Below are positions 32,841-41,209 of a stretch of 64,000 nucleotides of DNA, one piece after another. Below the pieces are notes generated by a model. The model saw nothing but the letters and a program-made list of their open reading frames with translations. It ran no database searches and was not told the origin of the DNA. The stretch is from Methanomassiliicoccaceae archaeon UBA71. GTDB taxonomy: Archaea; Thermoplasmatota; Thermoplasmata; Methanomassiliicoccales; Methanomethylophilaceae. The translations under genes were made by a program, and so were the position numbers. Location: positions 1 through 64,000 of the forward strand of contig DARO01000003.1 in NCBI GenBank assembly GCA_002504405.1. The letters are read 5' to 3'. Each line of letters opens with the position of its first letter. The first letter of the stretch is position 1.

Positions 32841-33542
32841 TCACCCCTTCTTCTTGATAATGACCGTGGTGAAGTACCCGTACTCGCGGTCCAGGTCCAT
32901 GGGGCCCACGTACTCCCCCTCCATGCCCACGTTGCTGACGACGGTGGCCCTCTCTACCGGGATGCCCTTCGACTCCATCATCTCGGCGAGCATGCGTATG
33001 GATTTGAACGCCTTCATGACGACGACGTTGTCGAAGCTCTCCAGAGCGGCCTCCAGGAGCTTGGAGTTCTCCTTGGCGACGGGCACGACGGCAAGGCCCT
33101 CGTTCCCGATCATGAGCGGGACCCCTGCCAGAGCGGCCCCGTGGCAGAACGACGGGATCCCGGGGATGACCTCGGTCTCGTAGCCCCTCGCCCTTATCTC
33201 CGAGTCTATGTACATGTATGTGCTGTAGACGCCGACGTCGCCGAGGGTGACCATGGCTATGTCCTCCCCGTTGTCCAGGAGCCTGCACATCTTGTCCAGG
33301 TTGTCCTTCCTGCACTTCTCCCTGACGGAGTCGTCCGGGTCCATTGAGAAGAGGAACTCCTCGATGCTCTTCTCGGAAATGTCGACCACTGGCGATATTA
33401 TGTCCAGGGCCACGCTCCCCTCCCCGACCTTCTTCACGGGATAGGCGATAACGCCGCATTTGTCGAGGACCTCCTTCGCCTTCAGGGTCATCAGTCCGGT
33501 CTCGCCGGGGCCGACCCCGATGCCATACAACTTGCCGGTCAT
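32841..33542 (-). CDS. cbiL: Cobalt-precorrin-2 C20-methyltransferase CbiL (233 aa)
   Basis: Adds the C20 methyl to cobalt-precorrin-2, the first methylation of the anaerobic pathway after metal insertion. Motifs YGIGVGPGETGLMTLKAKEVL, VTLGDVGVYSTYMYI and VIPGIPSFCHGAALAGVPL. First gene of the minus-strand cbi operon; the ATG at 33542 matches a promoter in the shared divergent region (33581-33611), so a longer in-frame start at 33584, inside that region, was rejected. Confidence 0.94.
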   Translation of the reverse strand: MTGKLYGIGVGPGETGLMTLKAKEVLDKCGVIAYPVKKVGEGSVALDIISPVVDISEKSIEEFLFSMDPDDSVREKCRKDNLDKMCRLLDNGEDIAMVTLGDVGVYSTYMYIDSEIRARGYETEVIPGIPSFCHGAALAGVPLMIGNEGLAVVPVAKENSKLLEAALESFDNVVVMKAFKSIRMLAEMMESKGIPVERATVVSNVGMEGEYVGPMDLDREYGYFTTVIIKKKG

Positions 33543-33580
33543 TTTTACGAACTCCGTTGGTTGGCCTGATGGATGACGTC

Positions 33581-33611
33581 CCAACTATTTTAAGTTGGCT
33601 TATGCATCCAA
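33581..33611. promoter_or_regulatory. Divergent cbiL/cbiD promoter with TTGGAT-type operator
   Basis: TTGGCTTATGCATCCAA (33595-33611) matches TTGGAT-N5-ATCCAA with one deviation. It overlaps a second inverted repeat, CCAAC-N8-GTTGG (33581-33598), whose centre TATTTTAA (33586-33593) can act as TATA box in both directions. One bound protein could therefore control both cobalamin operons. Confidence 0.6.
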
Positions 33612-33654
33612 GTCACATGGACATACCCATCCAGAGGCCCGCCGGAGGATGCCG

Positions 33655-34803
33655 ATGACGACTGAGAACGGTGATTACGTGTACGTCAACAACAGGCTCC
33701 TGCGCAGGGGCCACACCACCGGCACATGCGCTGCCGCGGCTTCCAAAGCGGCAGCCCTGGCACTCCTCGCGGGCGGGGACGTCGGGTCGGTGGAGATCGC
33801 CACGCCCAAGGGGATTACCCTGAGGCTCCCTGTCGAGGACCTGTCTGTCTCCGATGGGAGGGCGAGATGCGCCGTCCGCAAGGACGGAGGGGACGACATC
33901 GATGTCACCCACGGGACACTCGTGTACTCCGAGGTGGCGCTGTCGGACGCCGGGATCTCCATCGACGGCGGAACTGGCGTGGGCAGGGTCACCCGCAAGG
34001 GGCTGGACCAGCCTCCGGGGAATGCCGCCATCAACAGGGTCCCCCGCTCCATGATCAAAGAGGCGCTGGAGGACGTCGCCATGTCCTGCGGGTACAGCGG
34101 GGGGTTCGACGTCACGATCTCCGTGCCAGACGGGGAGAATCTCGCGGGGAGGACGTTCAACCCCCGCCTCGGGATAGTCGGCGGGATATCCATCCTGGGC
34201 ACCAGCGGGATAGTCGAGCCCATGAGCGAGACGGCGCTGGTGGACACCATACGCACCGAGATGAGGATGAGGGCAGCCAACGGATGGAAGACGCTTCTGG
34301 TCGTGCCCGGCAACTACGGGAAGGACTTCTCCGACGGGATCCCCGGGATCGACTCGGACATAGCCGTGAAGTGCAGCAACTTCGTCGGCGAGATGCTGGA
34401 CTACGCCTGCGAGCTCAAGGTGGACGTGGTGCTGGTGGCGAACCTGGGCAAGATGGTCAAGGTCGCCGGGGGAATCATGAACACCCATTCCCGCAACGCC
34501 GACTCCAGGATGGAGATACTGGCCGCCAACGCCGCCGTGGCCGGTGCCCGGATCGGCACCGTCAGAGACGTGATGGGGTGCATATCCACAGACGACGCGC
34601 TGGAGGTGCTCGACAGGGACGGGCTGATCCCGGAGGTGTCGAGGATCCTAATGGAGAAGGTGGAGTTCCACATGAACCACCGCACGGGCGGTGCGATACG
34701 CACGGCCGCCGTCATGTTCTCGTCCGTGTACGGGCTCCTGGGGAAGACGTCCCTGGCAGACGAGATGCTGGACGAGATCCGCGAGGAGGTAGCCCTCCGA
34801 TGA
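33655..34803 (+). CDS. cbiD: Cobalt-precorrin-5B C1-methyltransferase CbiD (382 aa)
   Basis: Methylates C1 in the anaerobic pathway. Family marks: LRRGHTTGTCAAAASKAAALAL near the N-terminus, GTGVGRVTRKGLDQPPGNAAIN, and GGISILGTSGIVEPMSETALVDTI. GGAGG at 33644-33648 puts the start at 33655; ATGs at 33649 and earlier lack spacing. Its stop overlaps cbiG by ATGA. Confidence 0.95.
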   Translation: MTTENGDYVYVNNRLLRRGHTTGTCAAAASKAAALALLAGGDVGSVEIATPKGITLRLPVEDLSVSDGRARCAVRKDGGDDIDVTHGTLVYSEVALSDAGISIDGGTGVGRVTRKGLDQPPGNAAINRVPRSMIKEALEDVAMSCGYSGGFDVTISVPDGENLAGRTFNPRLGIVGGISILGTSGIVEPMSETALVDTIRTEMRMRAANGWKTLLVVPGNYGKDFSDGIPGIDSDIAVKCSNFVGEMLDYACELKVDVVLVANLGKMVKVAGGIMNTHSRNADSRMEILAANAAVAGARIGTVRDVMGCISTDDALEVLDRDGLIPEVSRILMEKVEFHMNHRTGGAIRTAAVMFSSVYGLLGKTSLADEMLDEIREEVALR

Positions 34804-35828
34804 GGATATACGCGGTGGCTTTCTCTACGAACGGATGCAGGACGGCCATCAGGCTCAGGGACTCCCTTCCAGAGGAGGACGTCCGCCTTTTCTGCAAGAC
34901 CTCGTCCGACACCCTGGGGGTGGAGGCAATCGAGGGGAAGGTCTCGGAGTGGACCGGCAGGGCGTTCGCGGAGTGCGACGCCGTCGTCTTCATAGGCGCG
35001 GTCGGGATCGCCGTCCGCCACATAGCGCCCTACGTGGTCCGGAAGGACAGGGACCCGGCGGTGGTCTGCCTGGACGAGCACGCGAGATGGGCCATATCCT
35101 TGCTTTCGGGGCACATCGGGGGAGGGAACGACCTGACCCGCAGGATCGCCGATGCCCTCGGGTCCGAGCCGGTAATCACGACGGCGACGGACATCAACAG
35201 CAGGTTCTCGGTGGACAGCTTCGCGGTGGCCAACCACCTCAGGATATCCAGCCTCGCCGTGGCGAAGGACGTCTCCGCGAGGGTGCTCGACGGGAGGTTC
35301 GTGGGCTTCTGCTCGGAGATCGGGATCGCCGGGGAGATGCCGTCGGAGCTAACCCCTGCGGATTCGGGGGAGCTCGGGGTGTGCGTATCCTACGACACGG
35401 CCAGGAGCCCGTTCGCCGAGACCCTCGTACTCACTCCCATGGACACGGTCCTGGGCGTCGGATGCAGAAGGGGCACCGATCCGAGCGCGCTCATGGAGTT
35501 CATCGAGGAGGTGCTGAGGGAGGAGGGCTTGGACCCCGCCAGGGTACGCACCGTCGCGAGCATCGACCTCAAGGCGGACGAGCCTGCCGTGCTCGAGGCC
35601 GCCGAGACCCTTTCCGCGGGGAGCGTGTTCTTCACTGCGGAGGAGCTCACCGCCCAGGAGGGCGAATTCACATCATCCGACTTCGTCAGGTCGGTCACCG
35701 GCGTGGACAGCGTGTGCGAGCGCTCGGTGGCCGCCTGCGGGGCCGACATCATCAGAAGGAAGACTGCCAGGGACGGAATGACCCTGGCCGTCGGAAGGAT
35801 CAGAGTAGAACCGAGGTTCATCCAATGA
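34800..35828 (+). CDS. cbiG: Cobalt-precorrin-5A hydrolase CbiG (342 aa)
   Basis: Opens the delta-lactone and releases the C2 unit as acetaldehyde. N-terminal region IGAVGIAVRHIAPYVVRKDRDPAVVCLDEHARWAISLLSGHIGGGNDLTR is diagnostic, followed by the C-terminal CbiG domain LGVGCRRGTDPSALMEFIEEVL. ATGA overlaps on both sides tie it to cbiD and the next gene. Confidence 0.94.
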   Translation: MRIYAVAFSTNGCRTAIRLRDSLPEEDVRLFCKTSSDTLGVEAIEGKVSEWTGRAFAECDAVVFIGAVGIAVRHIAPYVVRKDRDPAVVCLDEHARWAISLLSGHIGGGNDLTRRIADALGSEPVITTATDINSRFSVDSFAVANHLRISSLAVAKDVSARVLDGRFVGFCSEIGIAGEMPSELTPADSGELGVCVSYDTARSPFAETLVLTPMDTVLGVGCRRGTDPSALMEFIEEVLREEGLDPARVRTVASIDLKADEPAVLEAAETLSAGSVFFTAEELTAQEGEFTSSDFVRSVTGVDSVCERSVAACGADIIRRKTARDGMTLAVGRIRVEPRFIQ

Positions 35829-37819
35829 AGGACGTATTCGTATTCTCAGGGACCACGGAGGGGAGGACGCTGGCCCGCTGGCTGGCCTCCCGCGGGGTCA
35901 TGGTACACGTCAGGGTGGCAACCGACTACGGGTCGGAGGTCATGGAGAAGGAGGACAACATCGACGTGCAGGTCGGCAGCTGCGGAGGGGCGGAGGGCAT
36001 AGCCGCCGTCATCCGCGACAACATGTTCGACCTTGTGGTGGACGCTACCCACCCCTACGCGACGACGGTCTCCAAGCACATCAGGGAGGGATGCGAGAAG
36101 GCCGGCGCCCAGTACATCAGGCTGAAGCGCGAGGACTCCGACGTGTCGGACCGGGGGATCGTCACGGTCGACTCCGTGGAGGATGCGGTCGCGTACCTGG
36201 CCGACAAGGAGGGCGTGGTCCTGGCGGCCACCGGCGCGAAGGAGATTGACAAGTACGCCGCCCTCCCGGATTATAAGGACAGGGTTGTCGCCAGGGTGCT
36301 GTCCACGGTCGAGTCGGTCAGCAGATGCGCCGAATACGGGTTCCAGGGGAGGAACCTCATCTGCGCGCAGGGGCCCTTCAGCGAGGACGTCAACTACGCC
36401 ACCATGAAACAGATCGGAGCCAGTTACATCGTTACCAAGGACTCCGGAACCGTCGGAGGGTACGAGGAGAAGGTCAGGGCCGCCCGCAGGGCAGGAGCCA
36501 CCGTGGTCCTCGTCAGGAAGCCCGACGACTCGGGGCTCCCGTACGAGCAGGTCGTAGCACTCCTTGAGGAGCGCCTCGGCCTGGAGCCGTCGCCTTCCGC
36601 CCCGGCACCCTCCGAGAGGAGGTCGATAGTCATCGCCGGCATAGGCATGGGCCCGGACGGCATGACGGTCTCGGCGGCGAAGGCAGTCGGTGACGCCCAG
36701 GTCCTGATAGGTGCCAGGAGGATGCTGGAGGCGGTCGACACCAGCGGCAGGGACGTGCTCGCCGAGTACAGGTCCGACGCCATCATAGGGTTCCTCAGGG
36801 AGCATTCCGAGTACACCCGCGCCGCGGTTCTCCTCTCCGGGGACGTGGGGTTCTACAGCGGGGCAACCAAGCTCATCAAGGCCATCGACAGGGAGGAGTT
36901 CGACCTCCGCATCGAGCCGGGAATCTCGTCCATGGTGTACCTCTGCTCCAAGATCGGGACCACCTGGCAGGACGTCCACATGACCAGCTCCCACGGCAGG
37001 GACTGCAACATCGTCGGGCTCGCCAACACCCATCCGAAGGTGTTCACGCTGCTTTCCGACCAGGAGTCCGTCCACGCCATGTGCAGGGAGCTGTTCGACT
37101 ACGGCCTCGGGCACCTGAGGGTCACTGTTGGGCAGGACTTCGGCTACCCGACGGAGAGGATCTTCACCGGCACGCCGTCGGAGGCCCTGGACCAGAGGTT
37201 CGGGGACCTCTGCGTCGCGCTGATCGAGAACGACAGGCCGTTCACGTTCAACCCCATCGGCATCAGGGACGACGACTTCGTCCGCGGCGACGCCCCCATG
37301 ACCAAGAGCGAGGTCAGGGCGCTGTCGGTGGCGAAGCTGAAGCTGTCCAGGGACTCCGTGGTGTACGACGTGGGGGCCGGTACCGGCTCCGTCTCCGTGG
37401 AGATGGGCCTGGTCGCGGTCGAAGGATCCGTCTACGCCGTGGAGAAGGAGGATGCCGCAGCGGACCTCATAGAGATCAACAAGAGGAAGTTCAGGACGCC
37501 GAACGTACACGTGGTCAGGGGGCTCGCCCCCGAGGCCCTCGAGGACCTGCCCGCCCCAACCCATGCGTTCATAGGCGGGTCTTCCGGCAACCTCAGGCAG
37601 ATCGTGGAGTGCCTCCTCGCTAAGAACCCTAAGGTAAGGATAGTGATCAACTCCGTCACGGTGGAGACCATGGCGGAGACCCTGGAGGTCGTCAAGGCCC
37701 TGGACCTCGTGGAGGAGGAGTTCACGTCGGTCACCGTGGCCAAGGCCAGGCATCTGGGAAGGTACCACCTGATGACCGGGCAGAACCCCGTGTACATCGC
37801 GGTGGTGATGGGCAGATGA
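35825..37819 (+). CDS. cbiJET: CbiJ-CbiE-CbiT triple fusion (664 aa)
   Basis: Three consecutive corrin enzymes in one chain. Residues 1-252: CbiJ/CobK precorrin-6A reductase (VFSGTTEGRTLARWL, VVDATHPYATTVSKHI, KDSGTVGG). A Pro/Ser/Ala linker (253-265) follows. Residues 266-~475: CbiE C5-methyltransferase (IAGIGMGPDGMTVSA, LLSGDVGFYSG, IEPGISSMVYL). Residues ~476-664: CbiT C15-methyltransferase/decarboxylase (YDVGAGTGSVSVEMG, AFIGGSSGNL). CbiE-CbiT fusions (CobL-like) are common; adding CbiJ at the front is unusual. All three domains keep their motifs. ATGA overlaps bind it to cbiG and cbiA. Confidence 0.93.
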   Translation: MKDVFVFSGTTEGRTLARWLASRGVMVHVRVATDYGSEVMEKEDNIDVQVGSCGGAEGIAAVIRDNMFDLVVDATHPYATTVSKHIREGCEKAGAQYIRLKREDSDVSDRGIVTVDSVEDAVAYLADKEGVVLAATGAKEIDKYAALPDYKDRVVARVLSTVESVSRCAEYGFQGRNLICAQGPFSEDVNYATMKQIGASYIVTKDSGTVGGYEEKVRAARRAGATVVLVRKPDDSGLPYEQVVALLEERLGLEPSPSAPAPSERRSIVIAGIGMGPDGMTVSAAKAVGDAQVLIGARRMLEAVDTSGRDVLAEYRSDAIIGFLREHSEYTRAAVLLSGDVGFYSGATKLIKAIDREEFDLRIEPGISSMVYLCSKIGTTWQDVHMTSSHGRDCNIVGLANTHPKVFTLLSDQESVHAMCRELFDYGLGHLRVTVGQDFGYPTERIFTGTPSEALDQRFGDLCVALIENDRPFTFNPIGIRDDDFVRGDAPMTKSEVRALSVAKLKLSRDSVVYDVGAGTGSVSVEMGLVAVEGSVYAVEKEDAAADLIEINKRKFRTPNVHVVRGLAPEALEDLPAPTHAFIGGSSGNLRQIVECLLAKNPKVRIVINSVTVETMAETLEVVKALDLVEEEFTSVTVAKARHLGRYHLMTGQNPVYIAVVMGR

Positions 37820-39174
37820 GCCTGCCCAGGTTCATGATCGCCGCCCCTGCGAGCGGGAGCGGGAAGACCCTCGTCACATGCGGGATACTCCAGGCCCTGG
37901 TCAACAGGGGCCTGAGGGTCGCCTCGTTCAAATGCGGCCCGGACTACATCGACCCCATGTTCCACAGCAGGGTGATCGGCGCGAGGTCCAAGAACCTTGA
38001 CGCCTATTTCGCCGACGAGCCCACCCTCAGGTACCTGTTCGGGAGGACGGCGGAGACCTGCGACATATCCGTCGTCGAGGGGGTTATGGGGTTCTACGAC
38101 GGCGTCAGCGTGCTCAGCACGGACGCCAGCTCATACGACGTCTCGGAGAAGCTGGGGATCCCTGTGGTGCTCCTGCTCAACTGCAGGGGTGCGAGCATCT
38201 CGGTCCTCCCGACCCTGAAGGGATTCCTCGAGTTCAGGGAGAACAACATCAGGGGCGTCATCTTCAACAACATGTCGAAGAGGGTCTACGACACCATAGC
38301 GCCTGAGGCCAGGAGGATGGGCGTGGAGCCCATCGGGTACGTTCCGAAGGTCACGGACCTGGTCCTGGAGAGCCGTCACCTCGGCCTGGTGCTCCCTGGG
38401 GAGATCGATGCCCTGAGGGAGAAGCTCAACAGACTCGCCGAAGTCCTGGAGGAGTCCCTGGACATCGACCTCCTGATGAGGATGGCGTCGGAGGCCCCGG
38501 ACCTGGAGTACTCCGCCCCCGAGGTCGGAAGGGTCGAGGGCAAGGTGAGGATAGGCTTCGCGGACGACGAGACGTTCTGCTTCACCTACGAGGACAACAT
38601 AGAGCTCCTGGAGAGATGCGGCGCCGAGATCGTCAGGTTCTCGCCGATGCACGACGACCGCGTCCCGGACGTGGACGGGATGGTCTTCTCCGGAGGGTAT
38701 CCGGAGCTCCACGCCGCCGAGCTGGAGTCCAACCGGCCGATGCTGGAGGACATCAAGTCCAAGATCGAGGCGGGCATGCCATGCATCGCCGAGTGCGGCG
38801 GGTTCATGTACCTCCACGAGAGGATGGAGGACTCCGAGGGGGTCATGCGCAGCATGGTCGGGGCGATACCGGGATCCACCAGGAACACCGGGAAGCTGTC
38901 CAGGTTCGGATACGCGTCCCTGCGCCCCCTCAAGGACGACGGGACCCTCGGGCCCGGCATTTCGGTCAAGGGGCACGAGTTCCACTACTGGGACAGCGAC
39001 AGCTGCGGGGAGGACTGGGAGGCCGTCAAGAGCAACGGGACCAGCTACACCTGCATCCACGACGACGGGTCGATGGTGGCAGGGTACCCCCACCTGTACT
39101 ACTACTCGAACCCCGAGGTCGCCCTCAGGTTCGTGGAGAGGTGCGCCAGGTACAGGGACTCCCCGGGTCGGTGA
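37816..39174 (+). CDS. cbiA: Cobyrinate a,c-diamide synthase CbiA (452 aa)
   Basis: Glutamine-dependent amidation of cobyrinate at a and c. P-loop APASGSGKT (10-18), FKCGPDYIDPMFH, and the amidotransferase Cys in AECGGFMYL. It is a paralogue of CfbB at 15315. Location at the end of the cbi operon, overlapping cbiJET by ATGA, assigns it to cobalamin. Later genes (cbiP, cbiB, cobD) are not in the window. Confidence 0.93.
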   Translation: MSLPRFMIAAPASGSGKTLVTCGILQALVNRGLRVASFKCGPDYIDPMFHSRVIGARSKNLDAYFADEPTLRYLFGRTAETCDISVVEGVMGFYDGVSVLSTDASSYDVSEKLGIPVVLLLNCRGASISVLPTLKGFLEFRENNIRGVIFNNMSKRVYDTIAPEARRMGVEPIGYVPKVTDLVLESRHLGLVLPGEIDALREKLNRLAEVLEESLDIDLLMRMASEAPDLEYSAPEVGRVEGKVRIGFADDETFCFTYEDNIELLERCGAEIVRFSPMHDDRVPDVDGMVFSGGYPELHAAELESNRPMLEDIKSKIEAGMPCIAECGGFMYLHERMEDSEGVMRSMVGAIPGSTRNTGKLSRFGYASLRPLKDDGTLGPGISVKGHEFHYWDSDSCGEDWEAVKSNGTSYTCIHDDGSMVAGYPHLYYYSNPEVALRFVERCARYRDSPGR

Positions 39175-39249
39175 TGTTGTGGCCTCCCGGGCATTGGCCG
39201 CGGGAGTGGGGACGCAGGTGCGCCCGCACATGCGCCGACCGAATGGGTT

Positions 39250-40035
39250 TCAGCCGTCAGGCACCACAGACTGGAGCATGACGTGCGGGACACCGTGGTC
39301 GTCCACGATGTCGCACTCCACCTTGTACACATCCTCGATCATGCGCTCGGTTATCACGTCCTTCGGCTCACCCATGCCGTAGAGGATGCCCGGCGGCGAC
39401 ATCACGATGATCTTGTCCGCGAACTTGGAGGAGAGGTTCAGGTCATGGCTCACCATGATCACCGTCATCCCCGTCTTCCTCACCAGGAGGCGGAGGAATG
39501 CCGACACGTACATCTGGTGCCTGACATCGAGATTGGACGTGGGCTCATCGAGGATGAGGACCCTTGGCTCCTGGACCAGCCCTCTGGCCAGCGACACCTT
39601 CTGATGCTGACCTGCCGAGAGCTCGTTGAAGTTGCGCATGGATAGGTCCCCTATTTCCATGGCTTCGAGGGCCTTGTAAGCAACCTCTATGTCTTCGTCG
39701 GTGGTCCTCCACCTCTGGTGGGCGTACCTCCCTATCAGGACCGTGTCCAACACAGTCAGGACGTTGAAATCCGAGGTCATGACGGGCACGTAGCTCATCG
39801 TCCGGGCCAGTTCCTTCGGGGAGTAGTCCGACACGTCACGACCGAAGATCCTCACCCTCCCCTCGGTCGGCGATACCAGCCCGTTCATGCACCTGATGAG
39901 CGTCGACTTCCCTACGCCGTTCGGCCCCACTATGCATACGAACGAGGGCTCCTCGATTCTGAAGGAGACGTTCCTGATGACCTCGCGCTCGGAGCTGTAA
40001 CCGAACGACAGGCCCTCGACCTCTATGATGCTCAT
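39250..40035 (-). CDS. btuD: BtuD/FepC-like ABC transporter ATPase (261 aa)
   Basis: ATP-binding subunit of a type II (BtuCD-like) importer. Walker A VGPNGVGKST, signature LSAGQHQK, Walker B VLILDEPTSNLD, switch VSHDLNLS. It overlaps the permease by ATGA. The substrate is inferred from the shared operator and cbi neighbours as a corrinoid; a ferric chelate cannot be excluded. Confidence 0.88.
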   Translation of the reverse strand: MSIIEVEGLSFGYSSEREVIRNVSFRIEEPSFVCIVGPNGVGKSTLIRCMNGLVSPTEGRVRIFGRDVSDYSPKELARTMSYVPVMTSDFNVLTVLDTVLIGRYAHQRWRTTDEDIEVAYKALEAMEIGDLSMRNFNELSAGQHQKVSLARGLVQEPRVLILDEPTSNLDVRHQMYVSAFLRLLVRKTGMTVIMVSHDLNLSSKFADKIIVMSPPGILYGMGEPKDVITERMIEDVYKVECDIVDDHGVPHVMLQSVVPDG

Positions 40036-41153
40036 CCCCACGCCTCCTTCTTCTGCTTGACAATCAGGTACAGGAACAGCGGTGCCCCGATGAACGCAGT
40101 TATCACGCCCACCTGGATGACCGCTGGCGCGATGATGACCCTCCCCAGCGTGTCCGCGACCAGGAGCAGTGCGGCACCGAATGCTGCAGATGCCGGGATC
40201 AGATACCTGCTGTCCGACCCTATGACCATCCTGGCAATATGGGGGCAGACCAGCCCGACGAACCCTATCAGCCCGGTGAAACTGACTATCGCGGCGGCCA
40301 CGAGCGATACTATCAGAAGGCTCACGATGCGGAGCTGCCCCGCGTTCACCCCCATGCACCTTGCGCTCTCATCCCCGGTGGACAGGACGTTCAGCCTCCT
40401 TGACAGCAACTGAAGCGAGGCTATGCCGACAACCGTCACGACCAGCATGATCGCCACGTTGGTCCATGAGGTCGAATCGATTGAACCGACGCTCCATGCG
40501 AATATCGAGGATATCGTCTCCTCATCTGACCACAGCTTGATCATCGTGCTACACGCATTGAATATGTACATCACGGCGATACCGGCCATTATCATCGTGG
40601 CAGGGCTCGACGACTTCATCTTGGACACTAGTATTATCACCACCATCGGGACGAGAGCGAACACGAAGGCGTTGGCGACCACGGCGTAGCTCGCGGACGC
40701 CAGGGATATTCCCATCCCCAGCGCCAGGGTGGCCCCGAACGACGCCCCTGATGATATCCCGGTGGTGTACGGGTCGGCAAGAGGGTTGCGTAGTATCGCC
40801 TGCATTACTGCGCCGGTCGCACCGAGCCCTATCCCCGCCACGATCCCTGTGACCACGCGCGGCGCACGGTACGTCATCACCACAAACTCCGCTGTGGAAC
40901 CCGTGCCGTTTCCGGTGATGTAGTCCCATATTATGCCGTACGTGTCCCAGAACTCGATGGAGTAGTCCCCTATGGTCAGAGCGTATCCGGCGACCAGGAA
41001 CGCGGCCGCTATGCTCGCCCCTATGAACGCGTACTTCAGAAGGACGTGCCTCCTGTACACGTGGAGCCTCTCCTCCGAGTCAGGGGAAGCGGACTCATGG
41101 CGGTTCGCCCACAGGTCCACCGCGCGCTCGACATAATCGGTGGACGGCGGCAC
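40032..41153 (-). CDS. btuC: BtuC/FecCD-like permease (373 aa)
   Basis: Ten-span importer permease: YRAPRVVTGIVAGIGLGATGAVMQAILRNPLADPYTTGISSGASFGA and FTGLIGFVGLVCPHIARMVIG are FecCD-family signatures. About 65 extra residues precede the first span. It lies between the binding protein and the ATPase. Confidence 0.9.
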   Translation of the reverse strand: MPPSTDYVERAVDLWANRHESASPDSEERLHVYRRHVLLKYAFIGASIAAAFLVAGYALTIGDYSIEFWDTYGIIWDYITGNGTGSTAEFVVMTYRAPRVVTGIVAGIGLGATGAVMQAILRNPLADPYTTGISSGASFGATLALGMGISLASASYAVVANAFVFALVPMVVIILVSKMKSSSPATMIMAGIAVMYIFNACSTMIKLWSDEETISSIFAWSVGSIDSTSWTNVAIMLVVTVVGIASLQLLSRRLNVLSTGDESARCMGVNAGQLRIVSLLIVSLVAAAIVSFTGLIGFVGLVCPHIARMVIGSDSRYLIPASAAFGAALLLVADTLGRVIIAPAVIQVGVITAFIGAPLFLYLIVKQKKEAWG

Positions 41154-41209
41154 TGTCTAACCCTCCATCGAGCACCCGGGAAGGGGTTTTGGGCCCGGAG
41201 GCCCTTGTT

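Noticed and set aside
33726..35828. A long combined frame covering cbiD and cbiG
   Set aside because: Its first part is out of frame relative to cbiD; only the part from 34800 encodes a recognisable protein (CbiG).
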